From Climacium dendroides (Eukaryota > Streptophyta > Bryopsida > Hypnales > Climaciaceae), in assembly GCA_950106755.1 (NCBI GenBank), contig OX467092.1, forward strand, positions 12,028,001-12,092,000: DNA of 64,000 bases. The letters run 5' to 3'. Numbering within the stretch: the stretch's first letter is position 1; the number at the start of each line of letters is the position of its first letter. The notes below the pieces were generated by a model. It was given only the letters and a program-made list of their open reading frames with translations, did no database searches and was not told the origin of the DNA. A program made the position numbers and the translations under genes. Shown here piece by piece: positions 1-15,032 of the stretch.

Positions 1-2490
1 CAAAGTACAGTCAATTTTTATTAAGAATTTACGTTTAAAAACATATGTGGGTCACTAATTTAATTTTTTCCACACATGCATTGACCATACCTACAACAAA
101 AAAAAAATTAGAAGTTGTGGACAAATTTGTTGGGCCCATTTAAATTGGCCTTGATTGAATTTCATGATATTGGTACTACAAAGTACAGTCAAATTTTATT
201 AAGAGTTTACGTTTAAAAATATATGTGGGTCACTAATTAAATTTTTTCCACACATGCATTGACCATACCTACAACAAAAAAAAAATTAGAACTTGTGGAC
301 AAATTTGTTGGGCCCATTTAAATTGGCCTTGATTGAATTTCATGACATTGGTACTACAAAGTACAGTCAATTTTTATTAAGAGTTTACGTTTAAAAACAT
401 ATGTGGGTCACTAATTTAATTTTTTCCACACATGCATTGACCAAACCCACAACCAAAAAAAAATTAGAACTTGTGGACAAATTTGTTGGGCCCATTTAAA
501 TTGGCCTTGATTGAATTTCATGACATTGGTACTACAAAGTACAGTCAATTTTTATTAAGAGTTTACGTTTAAAAACATATGTGGGTCACTAACTTAATTT
601 TTTCCACACATGCATTGACAAAACCCACAACCAAAAAAAAATTAGAACTTGTGGACAAATTTATTGGGCCCATTTAAATTGGCCTTGATTGAATTTCATG
701 ACATCGGTACTACAAAGTACAGTCAATTTTTATTAAGAGTTTACGTTTAAAAAAACATGTGGGTCACTAATTTAATTTTTTCCACACATGCATTGACCAA
801 ATCCACAACCAAAAAAAATTAGAACTTGTGGACAAATTTGTTGGGCCCATTTAAATTGGCCTTGATTGAATTTCATGACATCGGTACTACAAAGTACAGT
901 CAATTTTTATTAAGAGTTTACGTTTAAAAAAACATGTGAGTCACTAATTTAATTTTTTCCACACATGCATTGACCAAATCCACAACCAAAAAAAAATTAG
1001 AACTTGTGGACAAATTTGTTGGGCCCATTTAAATTGGCCTTGATTGAATTTCATGACATTGGTACTACAAAGTACAGTCAATTTTTATTAAGAGTTTACG
1101 TTTAAAAAAATATGTGGGTCACTAATTAAATTTTTTCCACACATGCATTGACCAAATCCACAACCAAAAAAAAATTAGAACTTGTGGACAAATTTGTTGG
1201 GCCCATTTAAATTGGCCTTGATTGAATTTCATGACATTGGTACTACAAAGTACAGTCAATTTTTATTAAGAATTTACGTTTAAAAACATATGTGGGTCAC
1301 TAATTTAATTTTTTCCACACATGCATTGACCATACCTACAACAAAAAAAAAATTAGAAGTTGTGGACAAATTTGTTGGGCCCATTTAAATTGGCCTTGAT
1401 TGAATTTCATGATATTGGTACTACAAAGTACAGTCAAATTTTATTAAGAGTTTACGTTTAAAAATATATGTGGGTCACTAATTAAATTTTTTCCACACAT
1501 GCATTGACCATACCTACAACAAAAAAAAAATTAGAACTTGTGGACAAATTTGTTGGGCCCATTTAAATTGGCCTTGATTGAATTTCATGACATTGGTACT
1601 ACAAAGTACAGTCAATTTTTATTAAGAGTTTACGTTTAAAAACATATGTGGGTCACTAATTTAATTTTTTCCACACATGCATTGACCAAACCCACAACCA
1701 AAAAAAAATTAGAACTTGTGGACAAATTTGTTGGGCCCATTTAAATTGGCCTTGATTGAATTTCATGACATTGGTACTACAAAGTACAGTCAATTTTTAT
1801 TAAGAGTTTACGTTTAAAAACATATGTGGGTCACTAACTTAATTTTTTCCACACATGCATTGACAAAACCCACAACCAAAAAAAAATTAGAACTTGTGGA
1901 CAAATTTATTGGGCCCATTTAAATTGGCCTTGATTGAATTTCATGACATCGGTACTACAAAGTACAGTCAATTTTTATTAAGAGTTTACGTTTAAAAAAA
2001 CATGTGGGTCACTAATTTAATTTTTTCCACACATGCATTGACCAAATCCACAACCAAAAAAAATTAGAACTTGTGGACAAATTTGTTGGGCCCATTTAAA
2101 TTGGCCTTGATTGAATTTCATGACATCGGTACTACAAAGTACAGTCAATTTTTATTAAGAGTTTACGTTTAAAAAAACATGTGAGTCACTAATTTAATTT
2201 TTTCCACACATGCATTGACCAAATCCACAACCAAAAAAAAATTAGAACTTGTGGACAAATTTGTTGGGCCCATTTAAATTGGCCTTGATTGAATTTCATG
2301 ACATTGGTACTACAAAGTACAGTCAATTTTTATTAAGAGTTTACGTTTAAAAAAATATGTGGGTCACTAATTAAATTTTTTCCACACATGCATTGACCAA
2401 ATCCACAACCAAAAAAAAATTAGAACTTGTGGACAAATTTGTTGGGCCCATTTAAATTGGCCTTGATTGAATTTCATGACATTGGTACTA
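1..2490 (+). repeat. Higher-order repeat, 1245-bp unit (7 monomers)
   Basis: Monomers 1-7 (starting at 1) recur with the same diagnostic variants from 1246 and again from 2491, so the unit is exactly 1245 bp. Markers are the AAGAATTTACG and AGAAGTTGTGG variants in monomer 1, CACTAACTTAA with GACAAAACCC and TTTATTGGG in monomer 4, and GTGAGTCAC in monomer 6. The third copy breaks off after three monomers, at about 3025. Confidence 0.9.
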
Positions 2491-5400
2491 CAAAGTACAG
2501 TCAATTTTTATTAAGAATTTACGTTTAAAAACATATGTGGGTCACTAATTTAATTTTTTCCACACATGCATTGACCATACCTACAACAAAAAAAAAATTA
2601 GAAGTTGTGGACAAATTTGTTGGGCCCATTTAAATTGGCCTTGATTGAATTTCATGATATTGGTACTACAAAGTACAGTCAAATTTTATTAAGAGTTTAC
2701 GTTTAAAAATATATGTGGGTCACTAATTAAATTTTTTCCACACATGCATTGACCATACCTACAACAAAAAAAAAATTAGAACTTGTGGACAAATTTGTTG
2801 GGCCCATTTAAATTGGCCTTGATTGAATTTCATGACATTGGTACTACAAAGTACAGTCAATTTTTATTAAGAGTTTACGTTTAAAAACATATGTGGGTCA
2901 CTAATTTAATTTTTTCCACACATGCATTGACCAAACCCACAACCAAAAAAAAATTAGAACTTGTGGACAAATTTGTTGGGCCCATTTAAATTGGCCTTGA
3001 TTGAATTTCATGACATTGGTACTACAAAGTACAGTCAATTTTTATTAAGAGTTTACGTTTAAAAAAATATGTGGGTCACTAATTAAATTTTTTCCACACA
3101 TGCATTGACCATACCTACAACAAAAAAGAAATTAGAACTTGTGGACAAATTTGTTGGGCCCATTTAAATTGGCCTTGATTGAATTTCATGACATTGGTAC
3201 TACAAAGTACAGTCAATTTTTATTAAGAATTTACGTTTAAAAACATATGTGGGTCACTAATTTAATTTTTTCCACACATGCATTGACCATACCTACAACA
3301 AAAAAAAAATTAGAACTTGTGGACAAATTTGTTGGGCCCATTTAAATTGGCCTTGATTGAATTTCATGACATCGGTACTACAATGTACAGTCAATTTCTA
3401 AGAGTTTACGTTTAAAAAAACATGTGGGTCACTAATTTAATTTTTTCCACACATGCATTGACCAAACCCACAACCGAAAAAAAATTAGAACTTGTGGACA
3501 AATTTGTTGGGCCCATTTAAATTGGCCTTGGTTGAATTTCATGACATTGGTACTACAAAGTACAGTCAATTTTTATTAAGAGTTTACGTTTAAAAAAATA
3601 TGTGGGTCACTAATTTAATTTTTTCCACACATGCATTGACCATACCTACAACAAAAAAAAAATTAGAAGTTGTGGACAAATTTGTTGGGCCCATTTAAAT
3701 TGGCCTTGATTGAATTTCATGATATTGGTACTACAAAGTACAGTCAAATTTTATTAAGATTTTACGTTTAAAAATATATGTGGGTCACTAATTAAATTTT
3801 TTCCACACATGCATTGACCATACCTACAACAAAAAAAAAATTAGAACTTGTGGACAAATTTGTTGGGCCCATTTAAATTGGCCTTGATTGAATTTCATGA
3901 CATTGGTACTACAAAGTACAGTCAAATTTTATTAAGAGTTTACGTTTAAAAAAACATGTGAGTCACTAATTTAATTTTTTCCACATATGCATTGACCATA
4001 CCTACAACAAAAAGAAAATTAGAACTTGTGGACAAATTTGTTGGGCCCATTTAAATTGGCCTTGATTGAATTTCATGACATTGGTACTACAAAGTACAGT
4101 CAATTTTAAGTGTTTAGTCTTAAAAAAACATGTGGGTCACTAATTTAATTTTTTCCACACATGCATTGACCAAACCCGCAACCAAAAAAAAATTAGAACT
4201 TGTGGACAAATTTGTTGGGCCCATTTAAATTGGCCTTGATTGAATTTCATGACATTGGTACTACAAAGTACAGTCAATTTTAAGTGTTTAGTTTTAAAAA
4301 AACATGTGGGTCACTAATTTAATTTTTTCCACACATGCATTGACCAGACCCACAACGGAAAAAAAAAATTAGAACTTGTGGACAAATTTGTTGGGCCCAT
4401 TTAAATTGGCCTTCATTCAATTTCATGACATTGGTACTACAAAGTACAGTCAATTTTAAGTGTTTAGTTTTAAAAAAAACATGTGGGTCACTAATTTAAT
4501 TTTTTCCACACATGCATTGACCAAATCCACAACCAAAAAAAAATTAGAACTTGTGGACAAATTTGTTGGGCCCATTTAAATTGGCCTTGATTGAATTTCA
4601 TGACATTGGTACTACAAAGTACAGTCAATTTTAAGTGTTTAGTTTTAAAAAAACATGTGGGTCACTAATTTAATTTTTTCCACACATGCATTGACCAAAC
4701 CCGCAACCAAAAAAAAATTAGAACTTGTGGACAAATTTGTTGGGCCCATTTAAATTGGCCTTGATTGAATTTCATGACATTGGTACTACAAAGTACAGTC
4801 AATTTTTATTAAGAGTTTACGTTTAAAAACATATGTGGGTCACTAACTTAATTTTTTCCACACATGCATTGACAAAACCCACAACCAAAAAAAAATTAGA
4901 ACTTGTGGACAAATTTATTGGGCCCATTTAAATTGGCCTTGATTGAATTTCATGACATCGGTACTACAAAGTACAGTCAATTTTTATTAAGAGTTTACGT
5001 TTAAAAAAACATGTGGGTCACTAATTTAATTTTTTCCACACATGCATTGACCAAATCCACAACCAAAAAAAATTAGAACTTGTGGACAAATTTGTTGGGC
5101 CCATTTAAATTGGCCTTGATTGAATTTCATGACATCGGTACTACAAAGTACAGTCAATTTTTATTAAGAGTTTACGTTTAAAAAAACATGTGAGTCACTA
5201 ATTTAATTTTTTCCACACATGCATTGACCAAATCCACAACCAAAAAAAAATTAGAACTTGTGGACAAATTTGTTGGGCCCATTTAAATTGGCCTTGATTG
5301 AATTTCATGACATTGGTACTACAAAGTACAGTCAATTTTTATTAAGAGTTTACGTTTAAAAAAATATGTGGGTCACTAATTAAATTTTTTCCACACATGC

Positions 5401-7650
5401 ATTGACCAAATCCACAACCAAAAAAAAATTAGAACTTGTGGACAAATTTGTTGGGCCCATTTAAATTGGCCTTGATTGAATTTCATGACATTGGTACTAC
5501 AAAGTACAGTCAATTTTTATTAAGAATTTACGTTTAAAAACATATGTGGGTCACTAATTTAATTTTTTCCACACATGCATTGACCATACCTACAACAAAA
5601 AAAAAATTAGAAGTTGTGGACAAATTTGTTGGGCCCATTTAAATTGGCCTTGATTGAATTTCATGATATTGGTACTACAAAGTACAGTCAAATTTTATTA
5701 AGAGTTTACGTTTAAAAATATATGTGGGTCACTAATTAAATTTTTTCCACACATGCATTGACCATACCTACAACAAAAAAAAAATTAGAACTTGTGGACA
5801 AATTTGTTGGGCCCATTTAAATTGGCCTTGATTGAATTTCATGACATTGGTACTACAAAGTACAGTCAATTTTTATTAAGAGTTTACGTTTAAAAACATA
5901 TGTGGGTCACTAATTTAATTTTTTCCACACATGCATTGACCAAACCCAGAACCAAAAAAAAATTAGAACTTGTGGACAAATTTGTTGGGCCCATTTAAAT
6001 TGGCCTTGATTGAATTTCATGACATTGGTACTACAAAGTACAGTCAATTTTTATTAAGAGTTTACGTTTAAAAAAATATGTGGGTCACTAATTAAATTTT
6101 TTCCACACATGCATTGACCATACCTACAACAAAAAAGAAATTAGAACTTGTGGACAAATTTGTTGGGCCCATTTAAATTGGCCTTGATTGAATTTCATGA
6201 CATTGGTACTACAAAGTACAGTCAATTTTTATTAAGAATTTACGTTTAAAAACATATGTGGGTCACTAATTTAATTTTTTCCACACATGCATTGACCATA
6301 CCTACAACAAAAAAAAAATTAGAACTTGTGGACAAATTTGTTGGGCCCATTTAAATTGGCCTTGATTGAATTTCATGACATCGGTACTACAATGTACAGT
6401 CAATTTCTAAGAGTTTACGTTTAAAAAAACATGTGGGTCACTAATTTAATTTTTTCCACACATGCATTGACCAAACCCACAACCGAAAAAAAATTAGAAC
6501 TTGTGGACAAATTTGTTGGGCCCATTTAAATTGGCCTTGGTTGAATTTCATGACATTGGTACTACAAAGTACAGTCAATTTTTATTAAGAGTTTACGTTT
6601 AAAAAAATATGTGGGTCACTAATTTAATTTTTTCCACACATGCATTGACCATACCTACAACAAAAAAAAAATTAGAAGTTGTGGACAAATTTGTTGGGCC
6701 CATTTAAATTGGCCTTGATTGAATTTCATGATATTGGTACTACAAAGTACAGTCAAATTTTATTAAGATTTTACGTTTAAAAATATATGTGGGTCACTAA
6801 TTAAATTTTTTCCACACATGCATTGACCATACCTACAACAAAAAAAAAATTAGAACTTGTGGACAAATTTGTTGGGCCCATTTAAATTGGCCTTGATTGA
6901 ATTTCATGACATTGGTACTACAAAGTACAGTCAAATTTTATTAAGAGTTTACGTTTAAAAAAACATGTGAGTCACTAATTTAATTTTTTCCACATATGCA
7001 TTGACCATACCTACAACAAAAAGAAAATTAGAACTTGTGGACAAATTTGTTGGGCCCATTTAAATTGGCCTTGATTGAATTTCATGACATTGGTACTACA
7101 AAGTACAGTCAATTTTAAGTGTTTAGTCTTAAAAAAACATGTGGGTCACTAATTTAATTTTTTCCACACATGCATTGACCAAACCCGCAACCAAAAAAAA
7201 ATTAGAACTTGTGGACAAATTTGTTGGGCCCATTTAAATTGGCCTTGATTGAATTTCATGACATTGGTACTACAAAGTACAGTCAATTTTAAGTGTTTAG
7301 TTTTAAAAAAACATGTGGGTCACTAATTTAATTTTTTCCACACATGCATTGACCAGACCCACAACGGAAAAAAAAAATTAGAACTTGTGGACAAATTTGT
7401 TGGGCCCATTTAAATTGGCCTTCATTCAATTTCATGACATTGGTACTACAAAGTACAGTCAATTTTAAGTGTTTAGTTTTAAAAAAAACATGTGGGTCAC
7501 TAATTTAATTTTTTCCACACATGCATTGACCAAATCCACAACCAAAAAAAAATTAGAACTTGTGGACAAATTTGTTGGGCCCATTTAAATTGGCCTTGAT
7601 TGAATTTCATGACATTGGTACTACAAAGTACAGTCAATTTTAAGTGTTTA
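2491..7650 (+). repeat. Higher-order repeat, 3009-bp unit (17 monomers)
   Basis: The segment 2491-5499 is repeated from 5500 at an exact offset of 3009 bp. Rare variants match: CAATGTACAG at 3391 and 6400, and CTTCATTCAA at 4411 and 7420. The second copy diverges at about 7640. The unit contains parts of the 1245-bp unit at both ends, so it arose by amplifying a segment that already held the shorter higher-order repeat. Confidence 0.88.
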
Positions 7651-9469
7651 GTTTTAAAAAAACATGTGGGTCACTAATTTAATTTTTTCCACATATGCAT
7701 TGACCAAACCCACAACCAAAAAAAAATTAGAACTTGTGGACAAATTTGTTGAGCCCATTTAAATTGGCCTTGATTGAATTTCATGACATTGGTACTACAA
7801 AGTACAGTCAATTTTAAGAGTTTAGTTTTAAAAAACAGGTGGGTCACTAATTTAATTTTTTCCACACATGCATTGACCAAATCCACAACCAAAAAAAAAT
7901 TAGAACTTGTGGACAAATTTGTTGGGCCCATTTAAATTGGCCTTGATTGAATTTCATGACATTGGTACTACAAAGTACAGTCAATTTTAAGTGTTTAGGT
8001 CTAAAAAAGCATGTGGGTCACTAATTTAATTTTTTCCACATATGCATTGACCATACCTACAACAAAAAGAAAATTAGAACTTGTGGACAAATTTGTTGGG
8101 CCCATTTAAATTGGCCTTGATTGAATTTCATGACATTGGTACTACAAAGTACAGTCAATTTTAAGTGTTTAGTCTTAAAAAAACATGTGGGTCACTAATT
8201 TAATTCTTTCCACACATGCATTGACCAAACCCGCAACCAAAAAAAAATTAGAACTTGTGGACAAATTTGTTGGGCCCATTTAAATTGGCCTTGATTGAAT
8301 TTCATGACATTGGTACTACAAAGTACAGTCAATTTTTATTAAGAGTTTAATTTTAAAAAAACATGTGGGTCACTAATTTAATTTTTTCCACACATGCATT
8401 GACCAAACCCACAACCGAAAAAAAATTAGAACTTGTGGACAAATTTGTTGGGCCCATTTAAATTGGCCTTGATTGAATTTCATGACATTGGTACTACAAA
8501 GTACAGTCAATTTTAAGTGTTTAGGTCTAAAAAAACATGTGGGTCACTAATTTAATTTTTTCCACACATGCATTGACCATACCTACAACAAAAAGAAAAT
8601 TAGAACTTGTGGACAAATTTGTTGGGCCCATTTAAATTGGCCTTGATTGAATTTCATGACATTGGTACTACAAAGTACAGTCAATTTTAAGTGTTTAGTC
8701 TTAAAAAAACATGTGGGTCACTAATTTAATTTTTTCCACACATGCATTGACCAAACCCGCAACCAAAAAAAAATTAGAACTTGTGGACAAATTTGTTGGG
8801 CCCATTTAAATTGGCCTTGATTGAATTTCATGACATTGGTACTACAAAGTACAGTCAATTTTAAGTGTTTAGTGTTAAAAAAACATGTGGGTCACTAATT
8901 TAATTTTTTCCACACATGCATTGACCAAATCCATAACCAAAAAAAAATTAGAACTTGAGGACAAATTTGTTGGGCCCATTTAAATTGGCCTTGATTGAAT
9001 TTCATAACATTGGTACTACAAAGTACAGTCAATTTTTATTAAGAGTTTACGTTTAAAAAAACATGTGGGTCACTAATTTAATTTTTTTCCACACATGCAT
9101 TGACCAAACCCACAACCAAAAAAAAATTAGAACTTGTGGACAAATTTGTTGGGCCCATTTAAATTGGCCTTCATTGAATTTCATGACATTGGTACTACAA
9201 AGTACAGTCAATTTTAAGTGTTTAGTTTTAAAAAAACATGTGGGTCACTAATTTAATTTTTTCCACACATGCATTGACCAAACCCACAACCAAAAAAAAA
9301 TTAGAACTTGTGGACAAATTTGTTGGGCCCATTTAAATTGGCCTTCATTCAATTTCATGACATTGGTACTACAAAGTACAGTCAATTTTAAGTGTTTAGT
9401 GTTAAAAAAACATGTGGGTCACTAATTTAATTTTTTCCACACATGCATTGACCAAATCCACAACCAAAA

Positions 9470-11590
9470 AAAAATTAGAACTTGAGGACAAATTTGTTGG
9501 GCCCATTTAAATTGGCCTTGATTGAATTTCATAACATTGGTACTACAAAGTACAGTCAATTTTTATTAAGAGTTTACGTTTAAAAAAACATGTGGGTCAC
9601 TAATTTAATTTTTTTCCACACATGCATTGACCAAACCCACAACCGAAAAAAAATTAGAACTTGTGGACAAATTTGTTGGGCCCATTTAAATTGGCCTTCA
9701 TTGAATTTCATGACATTGGTACTACAAAGTACAGTCAATTTTAAGTGTTTAGTTTTAAAAAAACATGTGGGTCACTAATTTAATTTTTTCCACACATGCA
9801 TTGACCATACCTACAACAAAAAAAAAATTAGAACTTGTGGACAAATTTGTTGGGCCCATTTAAATTGGCCTTGATTGAATTTCATGACATTGGTACTACA
9901 AAGTATAGTCAATTTTTATTAAGAGTTTACATTTAAAAAAACATGTGGGTCACTAATTTTATTTTTTGCACACATGCATTGACGAAATCCACAACCAAAA
10001 AAAAATTAGAACTTGTGGACAAATTTGTTGGGCCCATTTAAATTGCCCTTGATTGAATTTCATAACATCGGTCCTACAAAGTACAGTCAATTTCTAAGAG
10101 TTTACGTTTAAAAAAACATGAGGGTCACTAATTTAATTTTTTCCACACATGCATTGACCAAATCCACAAACAAAAAAAAATTAGAACTTGTGGACAAATT
10201 TGTTGGGCCCATTTAAATTGGCCTTGATTGAATTTCATGACATTGGTACTACAAAGTACAGTCAATTTTAAGTGTTTAGTTTTAAAAAAACATGTGTGTC
10301 ACTAATTTAATTTTTTCCACACATGCATTGACCAAACCCACAACCAAAAAAAAATTAGAACTTGTGGACAAATTTGTTGGGCCCATTTAAATTGGCCTTG
10401 ATTGAATTTCATGACATTGGTACTACAAAGTACAGTCAATTTTTATTAACAGTTTACGTTTAAAAAAACATGTGTGTCACTAATTTAATTTTTTCCACAC
10501 ATGCATTGACCAGACCCACAACGGAAAAAAAATTAGAACTTGAGGACAAATTTGTTGGGCCCATTTAAATTGGCCTTGATTGAATTTCATAACATTGGTA
10601 CTACAAAGTACAGTCAATTTTTATTAAGAGTTTACGTTTAAAAAAACATGTGGGTCACTAATTTAATTTTTTTCCACACATGCATTGACCAAACCCACAA
10701 CCGAAAAAAAATTAGAACTTGTGGACAAATTTGTTGGGCCCATTTAAATTGGCCTTCATTGAATTTCATGACATTGGTACTACAAAGTACAGTCAATTTT
10801 AAGTGTTTAGTTTTAAAAAAACATGTGGGTCACTAATTTAATTTTTTCCACACATGCATTGACCATACCTACAACAAAAAAAAAATTAGAACTTGTGGAC
10901 AAATTTGTTGGGCCCATTTAAATTGGCCTTGATTGAATTTCATGACATTGGTACTACAAAGTATAGTCAATTTTTATTAAGAGTTTACATTTAAAAAAAC
11001 ATGTGGGTCACTAATTTTATTTTTTGCACACATGCATTGACGAAATCCACAACCAAAAAAAAATTAGAACTTGTGGACAAATTTGTTGGGCCCATTTAAA
11101 TTGCCCTTGATTGAATTTCATAACATCGGTCCTACAAAGTACAGTCAATTTCTAAGAGTTTACGTTTAAAAAAACATGAGGGTCACTAATTTAATTTTTT
11201 CCACACATGCATTGACCAAATCCACAAACAAAAAAAAATTAGAACTTGTGGACAAATTTGTTGGGCCCATTTAAATTGGCCTTGATTGAATTTCATGACA
11301 TTGGTACTACAAAGTACAGTCAATTTTAAGTGTTTAGTTTTAAAAAAACATGTGTGTCACTAATTTAATTTTTTCCACACATGCATTGACCAAACCCACA
11401 ACCAAAAAAAAATTAGAACTTGTGGACAAATTTGTTGGGCCCATTTAAATTGGCCTTGATTGAATTTCATGACATTGGTACTACAAAGTACAGTCAATTT
11501 TTATTAACAGTTTACGTTTAAAAAAACATGTGTGTCACTAATTTAATTTTTTCCACACATGCATTGACCAGACCCACAACGGAAAAAAAA
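9470..11590 (+). repeat. Higher-order repeat, 1058-bp unit (6 monomers)
   Basis: Two adjacent copies are offset by 1058 bp, shown by the rare variants CTTGAGGACA (about 9482 and 10,540) and GTCCTACAAAG (10,071 and 11,129). Part of the unit also recurs about 527 bp upstream, at three-monomer spacing. Confidence 0.85.
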
Positions 11591-12724
11591 TTAGAACTTG
11601 TGGACAAATTTGTTGGGCCCATTTAAATTGGCCTTCATTCAATTTCATGACATTGGTACTACAAAGTACAGTCAATTTTAAGTGTTTAGTTTTAAAAAAA
11701 CATGTGGGTCACTAATTTAATTTTTTCCACACATGCATTGACCATACCTACAACAAAAAAAAAATTAGAACTTGTGGACAAATTTGTTGGGCCCATTTAA
11801 ATTGGCCTTGATTGAATTTCATGACATTGGTACTACAAAGTACAGTCAATTTTTATTAAGAGTTTACGTTTAAAAACATATGTGGGTCACTAATTTAATT
11901 TTTTCCACACATGCATTGACAAAACCCACAACCAAAAAAAAATTAGAACTTGTGGACAAATTTACTGGGCCCATTTAAATTGGCCTTGATTGAATTTCAT
12001 GACATCGGTACTACAAAGTACAGTCAATTTTTATTAAGAGTTTACGTTTAAAAAAACATGTGGGTCACTAATTTAATTTTTTCCACACATGCATTGACCA
12101 AATCCACAACCAAAAAAAATTAGAACTTGTGGACAAATTTGTTGGGCCCATTTAAATTGGCCTTGATTGAATTTCATGACATCGGTACTACAAAGTACAG
12201 TCAATTTTTATTAAGAGTTTACGTTTAAAAAAACATGTGGGTCACTAATTTAATTTTTTCCACACATGCATTGACCAAATCCACAACCAAAAAAAAATTA
12301 GAACTTGTGGACAAATTTGTTGGGCCCATTTAAATTGGCCTTGATTGAATTTCATGACATTGGTACTACAAAGTACAGTCAATTTTTATTAAGAGTTTAC
12401 GTTTAAAAAAATATGTGGGTCACTAATTAAATTTTTTCCACACATGCATTGACCAAATCCACAACCAAAAAAAAATTAGAACTTGTGGACAAATTTGTTG
12501 GGCCCATTTAAATTGGCCTTGATTGAATTTCATGACATTGGTACTACAAAGTACAGTCAATTTTTATTAAGAATTTACGTTTAAAAACATATGTGGGTCA
12601 CTAATTTAATTTTTTCCACACATGCATTGACCATACCTACAACAAAAAAAAAATTAGAAGTTGTGGACAAATTTGTTGGGCCCATTTAAATTGGCCTTGA
12701 TTGAATTTCATGATATTGGTACTA

Positions 12725-14854
12725 CAAAGTACAGTCAAATTTTATTAAGAGTTTACGTTTAAAAATATATGTGGGTCACTAATTAAATTTTTTCCACACA
12801 TGCATTGACCATACCTACAACAAAAAAAAAATTAGAACTTGTGGACAAATTTGTTGGGCCCATTTAAATTGGCCTTGATTGAATTTCATGACATTGGTAC
12901 TACAAAGTACAGTCAATTTTTATTAAGAGTTTACGTTTAAAAACATATGTGGGTCACTAATTTAATTTTTTCCACACATGCATTGACCAAACCCAGAACC
13001 AAAAAAAAATTAGAACTTGTGGACAAATTTGTTGGGCCCATTTAAATTGGCCTTGATTGAATTTCATGACATTGGTACTACAAAGTACAGTCAATTTTTA
13101 TTAAGAGTTTACGTTTAAAAAAATATGTGGGTCACTAATTAAATTTTTTCCACACATGCATTGACCATACCTACAACAAAAAAGAAATTAGAACTTGTGG
13201 ACAAATTTGTTGGGCCCATTTAAATTGGCCTTGATTGAATTTCATGACATTGGTACTACAAAGTACAGTCAATTTTTATTAAGAATTTACGTTTAAAAAC
13301 ATATGTGGGTCACTAATTTAATTTTTTCCACACATGCATTGACCATACCTACAACAAAAAAAAAATTAGAACTTGTGGACAAATTTGTTGGGCCCATTTA
13401 AATTGGCCTTGATTGAATTTCATGACATCGGTACTACAATGTACAGTCAATTTCTAAGAGTTTACGTTTAAAAAAACATGTGGGTCACTAATTTAATTTT
13501 TTCCACACATGCATTGACCAAACCCACAACCGAAAAAAAATTAGAACTTGTGGACAAATTTGTTGGGCCCATTTAAATTGGCCTTGGTTGAATTTCATGA
13601 CATTGGTACTACAAAGTACAGTCAATTTTTATTAAGAGTTTACGTTTAAAAAAATATGTGGGTCACTAATTTAATTTTTTCCACACATGCATTGACCATA
13701 CCTACAACAAAAAAAAAATTAGAAGTTGTGGACAAATTTGTTGGGCCCATTTAAATTGGCCTTGATTGAATTTCATGATATTGGTACTACAAAGTACAGT
13801 CAAATTTTATTAAGAGTTTACGTTTAAAAATATATGTGGGTCACTAATTAAATTTTTTCCACACATGCATTGACCATACCTACAACAAAAAAAAAATTAG
13901 AACTTGTGGACAAATTTGTTGGGCCCATTTAAATTGGCCTTGATTGAATTTCATGACATTGGTACTACAAAGTACAGTCAATTTTTATTAAGAGTTTACG
14001 TTTAAAAACATATGTGGGTCACTAATTTAATTTTTTCCACACATGCATTGACCAAACCCAGAACCAAAAAAAAATTAGAACTTGTGGACAAATTTGTTGG
14101 GCCCATTTAAATTGGCCTTGATTGAATTTCATGACATTGGTACTACAAAGTACAGTCAATTTTTATTAAGAGTTTACGTTTAAAAAAATATGTGGGTCAC
14201 TAATTAAATTTTTTCCACACATGCATTGACCATACCTACAACAAAAAAGAAATTAGAACTTGTGGACAAATTTGTTGGGCCCATTTAAATTGGCCTTGAT
14301 TGAATTTCATGACATTGGTACTACAAAGTACAGTCAATTTTTATTAAGAATTTACGTTTAAAAACATATGTGGGTCACTAATTTAATTTTTTCCACACAT
14401 GCATTGACCATACCTACAACAAAAAAAAAATTAGAACTTGTGGACAAATTTGTTGGGCCCATTTAAATTGGCCTTGATTGAATTTCATGACATCGGTACT
14501 ACAATGTACAGTCAATTTCTAAGAGTTTACGTTTAAAAAAACATGTGGGTCACTAATTTAATTTTTTCCACACATGCATTGACCAAACCCACAACCGAAA
14601 AAAAATTAGAACTTGTGGACAAATTTGTTGGGCCCATTTAAATTGGCCTTGGTTGAATTTCATGACATTGGTACTACAAAGTACAGTCAATTTTTATTAA
14701 GAGTTTACGTTTAAAAAAATATGTGGGTCACTAATTTAATTTTTTCCACACATGCATTGACCATACCTACAACAAAAAAAAAATTAGAAGTTGTGGACAA
14801 ATTTGTTGGGCCCATTTAAATTGGCCTTGATTGAATTTCATGATATTGGTACTA
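12725..14854 (+). repeat. Higher-order repeat, 1065-bp unit (6 monomers)
   Basis: Copies start at 12,725 and 13,790, and the variant order repeats again from 14,855. The markers ACCCAGAACC (12,991 and 14,056) and CAATGTACAG (13,437 and 14,502) are both 1065 bp apart. Confidence 0.85.
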
Positions 14855-15032
14855 CAAAGTACAGTCAAATTTTATTAAGAGTTTACGTTTAAAAATATAT
14901 GTGGGTCACTAATTAAATTTTTTCCACACATGCATTGACCATACCTACAACAAAAAAGAAATTAGAACTTGTGGACAAATTTGTTGGGCCCATTTAAATT
15001 GGCCTTGATTGAATTTCATGACATTGGTACTA

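Noticed and set aside
7674..10836. Open frames of 62-85 codons inside the satellite, nearly identical at 9063, 9590 and 10,648
   Set aside because: They are a by-product of monomer variants lacking a stop and recur only with the higher-order unit. Composition and length give no sign of a protein.
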